NCBI GenBank assembly: GCA_025462985.1
Contig: JAOAPP010000297.1
Span: forward strand, 1-8,367
Direction: 5' to 3'
DNA: 8,367 nucleotides
Source of the DNA: Bryobacterales bacterium
GTDB taxonomy: Bacteria > Acidobacteriota > Terriglobia > Bryobacterales > Bryobacteraceae
Part shown: positions 1 to 7,017 of the stretch, piece by piece
Numbering within the stretch: the stretch's first letter is position 1
Layout of the letters: every line of letters begins with the position of its first letter
The notes under the pieces: model-generated
What the model was told of the DNA's origin: nothing
Databases searched by the model: none
What the model saw: the letters and a program-made list of their open reading frames with translations, nothing else
Made by a program: the position numbers and the translations under genes

Positions 1-163
1 CCAGACCTTCGCGTGTGAGTCTTTCGTCTTCGGAACTGAATCGCAGTGTGGCCGCCGAGGTCGGCTCAATGGTAACGATCGGCGAGTGGATAAAAGCTTT
101 GTAGAGTTTGGCCGTGAATAAGAATTGTGGATTCACGTCCTTTACCCACGCGCACCAGACCAT
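1..163 (-). pseudogene. DUF72/YecE-like protein fragment, N-terminus missing, runs off the left edge
   Basis: Reading the minus strand from an ATG at 163 gives 54 codons without a stop to the window edge. The peptide contains WVKDVNPQFLFTAKLYKAF followed by an EPTSAATLRF stretch and EDERLTREGL. The pattern W-x(n)-P-x-F-x-F-T-x-K-L-x(3)-F-x-H followed by an acidic DE...GL stretch resembles the middle of DUF72 (YecE-like TIM-barrel) proteins, which usually have some 60 or more residues in front of this point, carrying a conserved GTSGW-type start. None of that is present here: the frame closes at a TGA 24 bases upstream of the ATG, and the DNA beyond reads as a different gene on the other strand. 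I therefore call it a 5'-truncated remnant. The family call is from memory of the motif pattern. The rest of the gene lies outside the window, and the biochemical role of DUF72 is not established. Confidence 0.42.
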
Positions 164-760
164 GGTCGAGTTGCCACAGCAACCTCACCGTTTCAGGCTT
201 CAAACATCGGTGTTCGGCGTTCTCCCCGACGAGCACCAGGTGCACGAAACGGTGGAGATCACACAGGGCTGGAATGGCTGGTTCGAAACCGGCTTTTACA
301 TATTCACGAGCGCGGGCCCGGGACAGGGGTACAAATGGGTTGGCGATCATATACGTCCCCGAGTCCGGGCACCAGAGAGTTGGGGCTGGGTCGATTCTAT
401 TTGTGCTTCAATCCTGCCCTCGAGCGGTCCGTTCACGGGCCCGGCGTTCATGAAGGGGTGGGCTTTTCACCCGGCTTCAAGCTGGCCTATGGCGTCACGA
501 AAAGGCTTAGCGCCGGTTTTGAGTATTACGGGTCCGACGGGTCCATTACAGGATTCAATCCGCTCTACCTGCAACAGCATCAGTTCTTTCCGGTGATCGA
601 TTATGACTTCGGCCCGGATTGGGAATTCAATTTGGGGGTTGGCATCGGCGCGACGCAAAGCACCGATCACCTGTTGGTGAAGATGATCGCGGGACGGCGG
701 TTCCGGTTCGCCACTCCGCATTTGCCTCGTATGCTTCGCGCCGGCTCGAATCCGGACTGA
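162..760 (+). pseudogene. Decayed conserved hypothetical protein, outer-membrane-barrel-like, 5'-truncated and frame-disrupted
   Basis: Two plus-strand frames carry pieces of what reads as one protein. Frame 3 from the ATG at 162 gives VELPQQPHRFRLQTSVFG, then EHQVHETVEITQGW and WFETGFYIFTSA, up to the VGDHIRPRVRAPE block (about base 377). Frame 2 then takes over from about base 377 with LGLGRFYLCFNPALERS, GVGFSPGFKLAYGVTKRLS, GFEYYGSDGSITGF, DYDFGPDWEFNLGVGIG and TDHLLVKMIAGRRF, ending at TGA 758-760. The alternating, aromatic-rich segments in the second part (FYLCF, FKLAY, GFEYY, WEFNLGVG) look like beta-hairpins of an outer-membrane or secreted barrel protein. No signal peptide or plausible ribosome-binding site precedes the first block, and an in-frame TAG lies at 102-104. 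The frame change plus the tight join suggest an internal deletion. No named family is assigned; the gene is probably non-functional. Confidence 0.55.
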
Positions 761-833
761 AGGCCGGAGGAAGAGCAGCCAGCAGAAGTGTCTCGTTCCG
801 GCTTTCGAGGGAGTCTACGGACGAGAGAGTCCC

Positions 834-2291
834 ATGAGTTCACCAGCCCGACGCCTGATTGTTGTATCAAATCGTTTGCCACTGTCGTTCTCCCTTGAGA
901 ATGGGGTTCTAAAGAGTTCGCCGGGAAGCGGCGGGCTGATCAGCGCACTTGAGCCTTTGCTGAAGCAGCATGGCGGAGTGTGGGTAGGCAGCGCGGGTAC
1001 GGAGGAGAGTTCGGCCGTGCACGAGGCGCTGGCGGAAGCGGCGCGGAAGCATGCTTTTGGGTACTCTCCTGTGTTCCTGACCGAAGAGGAGCAAACGAAT
1101 TACTACGAAGGGTTCTCGAACGAGGTGATCTGGCCGCTGTTTCACGACCTGCAGTCGAGGTGCCGGTTTGATCCGACGTTTTGGGACTTCTATCGCCGGG
1201 TAAACGAGAAGTTCGCCGACGCAACGGCGGCGGAGGCTGGCAGCGAAGACCTAGTGTGGATCCAGGATTATCAACTTATGCAAGTTGGGCGATTCCTGCG
1301 GAGTAAACGCCCTCACGACCGGCTGGCGTTCTTTCTGCACATCCCGTTTCCGCCGCCCGATATCTATGCCAAGCTGCCGTGGCGGAGGGAGATTCTGGAG
1401 AGTTTGCTCGAGTACGATCTGGTGGGCTTGCAGACCGGGCGAGACCAGCGCAACTTCATAGCCTGCGTGCGCCACTTCTTGCCGAAGATAGAGATAGACA
1501 AGATCGGGAACGGGCGAGTACTGCGCGCCCAGAACCGTTCCGTGCACGTGGGCTATTTTCCAATCAGTATCCCGTTCAGAGATTTCGAAGAACAGGCGAA
1601 ACAGGCGGAAGTGGAGGAGAGGCTGCGGGAACTAAGCGAGCAATCCGGCGACGTGCGTATTGTCTTGGGCATGGACCGGCTGGATTATACAAAGGGCATT
1701 CCGGAGCGACTACGCGCGTTCGGGCTGTTTCTGCGGGAATACCCTGAGCACCGCCGAAAGGTCGTTTTTTACCAGATAGTGGTTCCCAGCCGCGAGACGA
1801 TTCCGGAGTATCAAGGGTTGAAAGAAGAGGTTGAACAGCTGGTTACCCGCGTGAACGGCGAGTTCAGCGAACCGGGCTGGACGCCGATAACATACATGCA
1901 CAGGTCGGTGCCGAAGCACGAACTGCTGGCGTTGTATCGAGCCGCCGATGTCGCGGTGGTGACTCCGTTGAAGGACGGAATGAACCTGGTGGCCAAGGAA
2001 TACTGCGCGGCGCGAGTGGATGGAGGCGGCACGCTCGTTCTAAGCGAGTTTGCCGGGGCGGCCCCGGAGATGCGCGGGATGGCGCTGATGGTGAACCCGT
2101 ATGACGAGACCGGGGTGGCCAGGGCTCTCCATCAGGCTTTGGTCATGACGCCACAGGAACAGAAACGGCGGATGCGGCATCTGCGACGGCACATTTCGCG
2201 GTTCGACTTGAACTGGTGGCGGGATCAGTTTTTTGCTGCGTTCGACGCAGCGCGGGCCGAGACGGAAGACGGGAACAGAGAAGCCGTTTAG
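834..2291 (+). CDS. otsA: Trehalose-6-phosphate synthase (GT20 family)
   Basis: This 485-aa cytoplasmic enzyme should transfer glucose from a nucleotide sugar (UDP- or GDP-glucose) to glucose 6-phosphate, giving trehalose 6-phosphate, the first step of the OtsA-OtsB route to trehalose, an osmo- and desiccation protectant. The protein spans the whole GT20 fold: RLIVVSNRLPL at 7-17, the glycine loop GSGGL at 31-35, VWVGSAG at 49-55, NYYEGFSNEVIWPLFH at 89-104, WIQDYQLM at 142-149, FFLHIPFPP at 166-174, DRLDYTKG at 281-288 (Arg282 and Lys287 match the phosphate-binding pair Arg262/Lys267 of E. coli OtsA), and DGMNLVAKE at 381-389 (Asp381 and Glu389 match Asp361/Glu369). Length is normal for the family. 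The ATG at 834 is the first start in frame near the family N-terminus; a weak purine-rich GAGAG lies just upstream. No trehalose-6-phosphate phosphatase (otsB) is visible next to it. The WIQDYQL form, instead of the E. coli HDYH, also occurs in actinobacterial OtsA, so it does not imply inactivity. Confidence 0.95.
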   Translation: MSSPARRLIVVSNRLPLSFSLENGVLKSSPGSGGLISALEPLLKQHGGVWVGSAGTEESSAVHEALAEAARKHAFGYSPVFLTEEEQTNYYEGFSNEVIWPLFHDLQSRCRFDPTFWDFYRRVNEKFADATAAEAGSEDLVWIQDYQLMQVGRFLRSKRPHDRLAFFLHIPFPPPDIYAKLPWRREILESLLEYDLVGLQTGRDQRNFIACVRHFLPKIEIDKIGNGRVLRAQNRSVHVGYFPISIPFRDFEEQAKQAEVEERLRELSEQSGDVRIVLGMDRLDYTKGIPERLRAFGLFLREYPEHRRKVVFYQIVVPSRETIPEYQGLKEEVEQLVTRVNGEFSEPGWTPITYMHRSVPKHELLALYRAADVAVVTPLKDGMNLVAKEYCAARVDGGGTLVLSEFAGAAPEMRGMALMVNPYDETGVARALHQALVMTPQEQKRRMRHLRRHISRFDLNWWRDQFFAAFDAARAETEDGNREAV

Positions 2292-2300
2292 GCTTTCCAT

Positions 2301-2330
2301 TTGGGAAATCGGCCCAAGACCCTCTATGCT
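2301..2330 (+). promoter_or_regulatory. Possible sigma70-type promoter upstream of the PAS kinase
   Basis: In the 140-bp gap between otsA and the kinase, TTGGGA (2301-2306) and TATGCT (2325-2330) lie 18 bp apart. Each matches 4 of 6 consensus bases. It is the best pair I found by eye in the gap, but such matches occur by chance. If real, the kinase has its own promoter and a leader of roughly 95 bases. Confidence 0.22.
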
Positions 2331-2431
2331 AAGTCCATAAGAACAGTTTGAGTCATCTGGCGTTTCCACATCTGCTTCAGGGCAAACGGGGATTGTCACG
2401 TGATTGCTTTGGATGATTGCATTCTTTCCGT

Positions 2432-5400
2432 ATGCCTAACCCAATTGCCCGCCAGCACCCCTTGGACGCAGACCGCGCCCAGCTGTACGACATTCTGATC
2501 TCAGAACTGGCAGATTTTGCTGTCTTCCTGACGGACCCGGATGGCTACATCGTGAGTTGGAATCCCGGGGTGGAGAGCATTCTCGGCTATTCCGAATCAG
2601 AGTGGCTGGGGCAATCGGTGAGTATCATTTTCCTGCCTGAGGATCGGGCGAATGGGACCATGCAGGAGGAGATCGCCAGAGCGGCAAGGCAAGGGCAGTC
2701 TCCCGATATTCGGTGGCATGTTCGCCGGGATGGAAGCAGGTTTTTTGTGGAGGGCACGCTGGTTGCTCTGCGGGACGACGCGGGCCAACTGCTGGGCTTC
2801 TCAAAGGTGATGCGCGACATCACAGAGCGCAAGAAGCGGGAACTCGAGCTACAGGACGCTCTGGCTTATACGGAGAGCATTGTTGACACGGTGCGTCGGC
2901 CATTGCTCGTGCTCGACCCCGATTTGAGAGTTCGGTCGGCGAACCGCTCCTTTTATCAGACATTTCTCGTTTCGAAGGAAGAAACCGAGAACCAGCCCTT
3001 GTATGAGCTGGGAAACGGACAGTGGAATATTCCGCAACTGCGGACTTTGCTCGAAGAACTACTTCCGAAAGAAACCACGATCGAAGACTTCGAAGTGGAA
3101 CACCATTTTCCGAAGCTTGGACACAAGGTGATCGTCCTGAACGCGAGAAGGCTCTTGCCGGAAGGCAATCAGACCGAACTCACGCTTCTGGCTCTCGACG
3201 ACATCACGGACCGGAGGCAGGCGGAAAAGGCGCTCGCAGAGAGCGAGAACCGGCGTCGCCTTATTATGGATGCCGCGCCGGCGCTGATCAGTTATGTCGA
3301 CCGGAACCTCCGTTATCGCCTGGTCAACAGTGCGTACGAGCGCTGGTTCGGTGCCTCGCCTCGCGATCTGATCGGGAAGCCCCTATCCGAAGTATTCGCT
3401 GACTCTGTCATGGCGACGATCAAGCCCCATGTCGAACGAGTCCTGGCAGGCGAGACCGTCTCTTTCGAAGCAGACTATCGCGGCAGGCCGGATGGGCTCC
3501 GAACGCTTCAGGTTTGCTACACACCGGACCTGGATGAGCGCGGAGACGTACAAGGGTTCGTCGTGCTGGGAAGCGACACCACGGAACGGAAGAAGGCCGA
3601 GCTGGCACTGCGCGCGAACGAGGAGCGCTGGCGTGGTCTGTTTGAACGTATGACAGAGGGGTTCTTCGTCGGTGAGATGATATACGGCGCAAACGGCGAA
3701 GCATGCGATTTCAGGCTGCTGGAGGTGAACCCCGCTTTTGAAAAGCTGACCGGCTTAGCCAACGCCGCAGGGAAGACGATACGGGAAGTCATTCCTGGCA
3801 TACAGGACGAGCTGATAAGAATGTACGGTCGTGTGGTGAGTGCCGGGGAGCCCGCGCAATTTGAAACCTACATTCCGGCTCTCCAAAACCGCTGGTATGA
3901 AGCCCGAGCCCGAAGCACAGAGCGGGATCGCTTCGCAGTGCTGTTTCTGGACATCACCGAACGTAAGAATGCCGAAGCGCAGTTGCGGCAAGATGAGCGA
4001 CGGCAAGCCGCCCTGGTCACGCTTGGCGACCGGCTCCGTGATTCAAAGGATGTTTCCTCTATCACGCTGGCGGCGATGGAAATCGCCGGGACTGCATTGG
4101 GCGTGGCCCGTGCCGGCTATGGCGAGGTGGATGCGACGCAGGAATACGTGATCATCGAGAACGACTGGACAAATGGCGCCGTCCCCACACTGGCAGGGAA
4201 GTATCACTTCGAAGACTTTGGGCAAGATCTAGGAGCCCGCCTGAAGCGCGGAGAGTTCATCGCCATTTCCGACGTTTCGAGTGATCCCATCACGGCGAGC
4301 GAGAGCGAGAGATGGAAGGCTCTCGACATCCGGGCGGCGATCAATGTGCCGCTAATTGAGGATGGACGGCTCGCTGCGCTGCTGTTCATCCAAGACTCAG
4401 CACCGAGATCATGGACGGACGCAGACCTTATTTTTGTTCGCAAGGTGGCAGACCGCACCTGGGCAGCCGTCGAGCGTGCCCGGGCGGTAAAGGAGCTGCA
4501 GGAAAGCGAAGAGTTCAGCCGCAGCGTTCTCGCCAGCACTCCAGACTGTGTGAAGGTCCTTGACCTGAAAGGCCGGCTCCTTACGATGAACTCGGGGGGG
4601 TGCGTCCAGATGGAGATTGAGGATTTAAGCAGCTACATCAGCCAGCCTTGGTCCGACTTATGGGGCGAAGCAAAGGGAGTTGCGGAGCAAGCCGTGGCGG
4701 AAGCGAAAGCGGGTCAGACTGCCAGATTCGAGGGCTTTTGTCCCACCGCCAAGGGAACTCCCAAATGGTGGGAAGTGGTAGTAACACCGATCGAAGACGG
4801 CTCCGGCAAGCCGGTCCGAATTCTTTCCATCTCTCGCGAAATTACGGCCAGACAAGAGGCCGAACAGGAACGGGAACGGCTCACGCTGGAACTAAAGCGA
4901 TCCAATGAAGAGTTGTCGCAGTTTGCGCACATCGTTGCCCACGATCTGCAGTCGCCCCTGCGCGGCGTGATGAGCTTTGCCCAACTGCTGCAGCGCGAGA
5001 CGGAAGGAAGGCTTCCCGCAGAAGAGTCGGAGTTTCTCGGGCAGATCATCGGGAACGCCCGCCGCATGCAGGATCTCGTGAAGGCGGTATTGCGGTTCGC
5101 TCAAGTGGGACAGGGTGAGATCGAGAAGAAACCGATCGAGATGGATGCGGTGCTGGATGCGGCCCTGGAGAGTTTACGAACACAGATCCAGGAGCAGGGG
5201 GCCAAGATCACACGCGATGGACTGCCGCGGGTGATGGGCGACTCTATTCAACTGGCGCAAGTGCTGCAGAACCTGGTCGGCAATGCCGTCACCTACGGTG
5301 GACCGAGCAAACGGCCTGAGATTAGAATCAGGGCCACCGAAACCGGAGAGCACTGGGTTTTCGCAGTCGAGGACAACGGCGAAGGAATTGCACCCGAGCA

Positions 5401-5572
5401 TCTGCGGATCATCTTTGAGCCGCTGCAGCGGCTGCGCGGGGCGGAAGTGCCGGGGACGGGACTGGGGCTGGCCACGTGCGAACGGATAGTAAACCGCCAT
5501 GGCGGCCGAATCTGGGCTGAGTCGCAGGTGGGCGTCGGTTCGACTTTCTACTTTACGCTGCCGCGAGTTTAA
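2432..5572 (+). CDS. Soluble hybrid-input sensor histidine kinase with five PAS and one GAF domain
   Basis: This protein of about 1046 aa autophosphorylates on histidine and would pass the phosphate to a response regulator not encoded in this window. Numbering from ATG 2432, the domains are: PAS1 about 20-130 (ends MRDITERKK); PAS2 about 143-260 (a NGQWNIPQLR-type PAS as found in CheB/CheR-associated sensors; ends DDITDRRQAE); PAS3 about 270-385; PAS4 about 395-512 (ends LDITERKNAE); GAF about 525-685; PAS5 about 693-808 (FCPTAKGTPKWWEVVVTP); HisKA about 824-895 with H-box AHDLQSPLRG, phospho-acceptor His837; HATPase_c about 930-1046 with N-box Asn951, G1 DNGEG 981-985 and G2 GTGLGL 1008-1013. 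All catalytic boxes look intact. No membrane segment or signal peptide is seen, so it should act in the cytoplasm. The GAF domain has no cysteine, so covalent bilin attachment there is unlikely. Start choice is uncertain: a TTG at 2417 would add five residues, and neither start has a clear ribosome-binding site. No receiver domain is attached. Confidence 0.93.
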   Translation: MPNPIARQHPLDADRAQLYDILISELADFAVFLTDPDGYIVSWNPGVESILGYSESEWLGQSVSIIFLPEDRANGTMQEEIARAARQGQSPDIRWHVRRDGSRFFVEGTLVALRDDAGQLLGFSKVMRDITERKKRELELQDALAYTESIVDTVRRPLLVLDPDLRVRSANRSFYQTFLVSKEETENQPLYELGNGQWNIPQLRTLLEELLPKETTIEDFEVEHHFPKLGHKVIVLNARRLLPEGNQTELTLLALDDITDRRQAEKALAESENRRRLIMDAAPALISYVDRNLRYRLVNSAYERWFGASPRDLIGKPLSEVFADSVMATIKPHVERVLAGETVSFEADYRGRPDGLRTLQVCYTPDLDERGDVQGFVVLGSDTTERKKAELALRANEERWRGLFERMTEGFFVGEMIYGANGEACDFRLLEVNPAFEKLTGLANAAGKTIREVIPGIQDELIRMYGRVVSAGEPAQFETYIPALQNRWYEARARSTERDRFAVLFLDITERKNAEAQLRQDERRQAALVTLGDRLRDSKDVSSITLAAMEIAGTALGVARAGYGEVDATQEYVIIENDWTNGAVPTLAGKYHFEDFGQDLGARLKRGEFIAISDVSSDPITASESERWKALDIRAAINVPLIEDGRLAALLFIQDSAPRSWTDADLIFVRKVADRTWAAVERARAVKELQESEEFSRSVLASTPDCVKVLDLKGRLLTMNSGGCVQMEIEDLSSYISQPWSDLWGEAKGVAEQAVAEAKAGQTARFEGFCPTAKGTPKWWEVVVTPIEDGSGKPVRILSISREITARQEAEQERERLTLELKRSNEELSQFAHIVAHDLQSPLRGVMSFAQLLQRETEGRLPAEESEFLGQIIGNARRMQDLVKAVLRFAQVGQGEIEKKPIEMDAVLDAALESLRTQIQEQGAKITRDGLPRVMGDSIQLAQVLQNLVGNAVTYGGPSKRPEIRIRATETGEHWVFAVEDNGEGIAPEHLRIIFEPLQRLRGAEVPGTGLGLATCERIVNRHGGRIWAESQVGVGSTFYFTLPRV

Positions 5573-6498
5573 AAAGTCAGCCCGAGATCGTTCCCTGTCC
5601 TGCGAATGTAGCTGGCGCCTTCTTCGTAGTCCTGCGGAGTTTTCAAGTGTTCGAGCATCAGGGGAACTTCACCCGGCAGTTTGGCCAGTTCGCTGAGATA
5701 GCGAGCGTAGTCGATTTGTCCGCGGCCTGGGATCACCTCTTCGAAATGGACGTTGTATTCCGGGATCCATCGAAGATCTTTGGCGTGGCAGGAGGCAATC
5801 CACCGCCCCAGCTTCGCGAAGCACTCGGAGATGTAGGCGGCGTTGTTGTAGAAGCGGGTTGGAGAATTTACTCCGTTGCAGACGTCCAGATGGACTCCGA
5901 AGGCGGGGCGGTCCACGGCACGGATGAGTTCCAGGTATGAATCCGGGCCGTCCGGCAAATTCCAGCCCATCATTTCAATGGTGAACTTGGTGCGAGTCGG
6001 CTTGACTGCGTCCAGAATGGTGCGGCAGTTCTCGACCGTCGCGTCGAAGAACTGCTTCGAGAGATTCTTCGGGTCTGGGCCGTACCAGATGGCGGGGTTG
6101 TAGGATCCCGCGATATCGACGCAGCAGCGCGCGCCAACCGCATCGGCCAGGGCACAGCGGTCAGTGACATAACGAAGGTTCTCGGCTCGCTTCTGAGCGT
6201 CGGGGTCCAGGAGGTTCTTCCAGGCGCCGACTTCAGAAATGATTATGTTCGCCGAGACGAAGGCCTGTTCGATAGCGCGGATATGGTCCGCGTTTTTCAC
6301 GTCTGCCTGCGGGCAGTATGCCGCACTGTAGCCCAAGCGGCGGTGTTCGGCCGCCAACTGGCCCGGATCGTCCGACTTCAGGAAGACCGGGCCACCAAGG
6401 CGGATGCGATTCGCAGCAGAGTAGGAAGCGCGGCTTGCGGCAACAGAGTACAGTGCGACGCTCGCCAGAAGCGACCGGCGCGTCAGAGTGGTTGACAC
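5569..6498 (-). CDS. Tat-exported xylose-isomerase-like TIM-barrel protein (sugar phosphate isomerase/epimerase family)
   Basis: This 309-aa protein begins with a Tat-type signal: TRRSLL at 6-11 followed by a short hydrophobic stretch and small residues, with likely cleavage around residue 28. The mature part fits the AP-endonuclease-2/xylose-isomerase-like TIM barrel (IolE, IolI, tagatose-3-epimerase relatives), whose members isomerise or epimerise sugars and inositols using a divalent metal. Probable metal ligands are Glu175 (in TIEMMGW), Asp205 (HLDVCNG), His238 (SCHAKD) and Glu283 (MLEHL), in family order and at similar spacing. A PGRGQIDY block (257-264) precedes the last strand, also typical. 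The position three after the Asp ligand, often His in epimerases, is Asn208, so the exact reaction is unclear and the substrate unknown. Start is GTG at 6498, the first in frame after a TAA; a GGAG overlaps it, so initiation may rely on coupling to the zinc-finger gene 24 bp upstream. Such Tat-exported barrels are common in Acidobacteriota and Planctomycetes. Confidence 0.85.
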   Translation of the reverse strand: MSTTLTRRSLLASVALYSVAASRASYSAANRIRLGGPVFLKSDDPGQLAAEHRRLGYSAAYCPQADVKNADHIRAIEQAFVSANIIISEVGAWKNLLDPDAQKRAENLRYVTDRCALADAVGARCCVDIAGSYNPAIWYGPDPKNLSKQFFDATVENCRTILDAVKPTRTKFTIEMMGWNLPDGPDSYLELIRAVDRPAFGVHLDVCNGVNSPTRFYNNAAYISECFAKLGRWIASCHAKDLRWIPEYNVHFEEVIPGRGQIDYARYLSELAKLPGEVPLMLEHLKTPQDYEEGASYIRRTGNDLGLTF

Positions 6499-6522
6499 TC
6501 CAAGAGTTTATTCGAGTTCAGT

Positions 6523-6993
6523 TCAACTCTGTTTTGTGCCGTGCTGGAAGCGGATTTCTTTCGATTCGGCGTCGTTGGGCTGATGCGGCGTGGAGTCTTC
6601 GTGACGAAGGCTGTCGCGACCCGACGCGGTGGCCGCTTTCGCCAGACGGCATTCGGGTTCGTGAGAGGAAAGCTCCGCCTTTGTATTGAAGTAGCGCCCG
6701 CATCCGCTGCAGCGGAACTGGTTTGTGTCCGGAGCGGCGTTCCGTCCTGTGACCGGGTGCGCAGGATCGTCTCCGAATGCGCCGTCTACCGGATTGGCTC
6801 CGGGAGAGTTCCCGAATTCGGGGCGAGAGGCGGCCAGCTTTTCGACTGAGGAGTGCTTCCCGGATTTGTTCGAGGTCTGCCGGCCCTCGTCGTTGACGGT
6901 CTCGTCCGGAAGAAGGTCGTCGCCCGCTGAATAGGGGTGTTTAGCCCTGGCTGTCTCGTCGGAATCAGGAACGTCTGTTTTTCTTGTCGACAT
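6523..6993 (-). CDS. Small C2HC zinc-finger protein with disordered flanks
   Basis: This 156-aa protein has no recognisable domain except one zinc finger. Residues 1-90 are hydrophilic and rich in Asp, Glu, Ser, Pro and Gly, so probably disordered. Residues 93-116 carry FRCSGCGRYF and then AELSSHEPEC: Cys95-x2-Cys98-x12-His111-x3-Cys115, with Phe102 and Leu108 at the hydrophobic core positions of the classical C2H2 finger (C-x2-C-x3-F-x5-L-x2-H-x3-[HC]). This differs from the bacterial Ros/MucR type, which has a shorter Cys-to-His spacing (about nine residues). The C-terminal 40 residues are again polar. Start is ATG at 6993, preceded by a purine stretch (AGAAGAG) derived from the palindrome at 7002-7017. 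It is the first gene of a probable two-gene operon with the TIM-barrel gene and is divergent from the baeRF gene. A DNA-, RNA- or protein-binding role is possible but not shown. One finger alone rarely gives specific DNA binding. Confidence 0.8.
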   Translation of the reverse strand: MSTRKTDVPDSDETARAKHPYSAGDDLLPDETVNDEGRQTSNKSGKHSSVEKLAASRPEFGNSPGANPVDGAFGDDPAHPVTGRNAAPDTNQFRCSGCGRYFNTKAELSSHEPECRLAKAATASGRDSLRHEDSTPHQPNDAESKEIRFQHGTKQS

Positions 6994-7001
6994 AGATCAA
7001 C

Positions 7002-7017
7002 TCTTCTAATTAGAAGA
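7002..7017. repeat. Perfect 16-bp palindrome (candidate operator)
   Basis: TCTTCTAATTAGAAGA equals its own reverse complement over all 16 bases. It lies 9 bp upstream of the zinc-finger ATG (minus strand), where a dimeric regulator would block transcription or where the transcript would form a small hairpin near the ribosome-binding site. Its half-site TCTTCTAA occurs again at 7090-7097, directly before the baeRF start. Confidence 0.7.

Noticed and set aside
66..350. A 94-codon minus-strand open frame opposite the left end
   Set aside because: It lies antisense to the well-patterned barrel-like protein and has no family-like pattern. The DUF72-like signal at 1-163 is in a different minus frame.
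834..2291. OtsA inactivation suspected from WIQDYQL replacing the HDYH motif
   Set aside because: The same Gln variant is known in actinobacterial OtsA, and the other substrate-binding residues are intact.
2289..2314. Imperfect hairpin TTTCC-ATTTG-GGAAA just after the otsA stop as a terminator
   Set aside because: The stem is only five pairs and no T-run follows. It overlaps the possible promoter and is not strong enough to call.
3022..3402. Long alternative frames inside otsA and the kinase (for example 3022-3402 and 1379-1747)
   Set aside because: They are composition-driven shadows of strongly conserved genes, with Arg/Ala/Ser-rich sequence and no domain pattern.
6514..6529. Small inverted repeat GAGTT/AACTC over the zinc-finger stop codon as an intercistronic structure
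   Set aside because: Five-base arms with a six-base loop are too weak, and there is no supporting feature.
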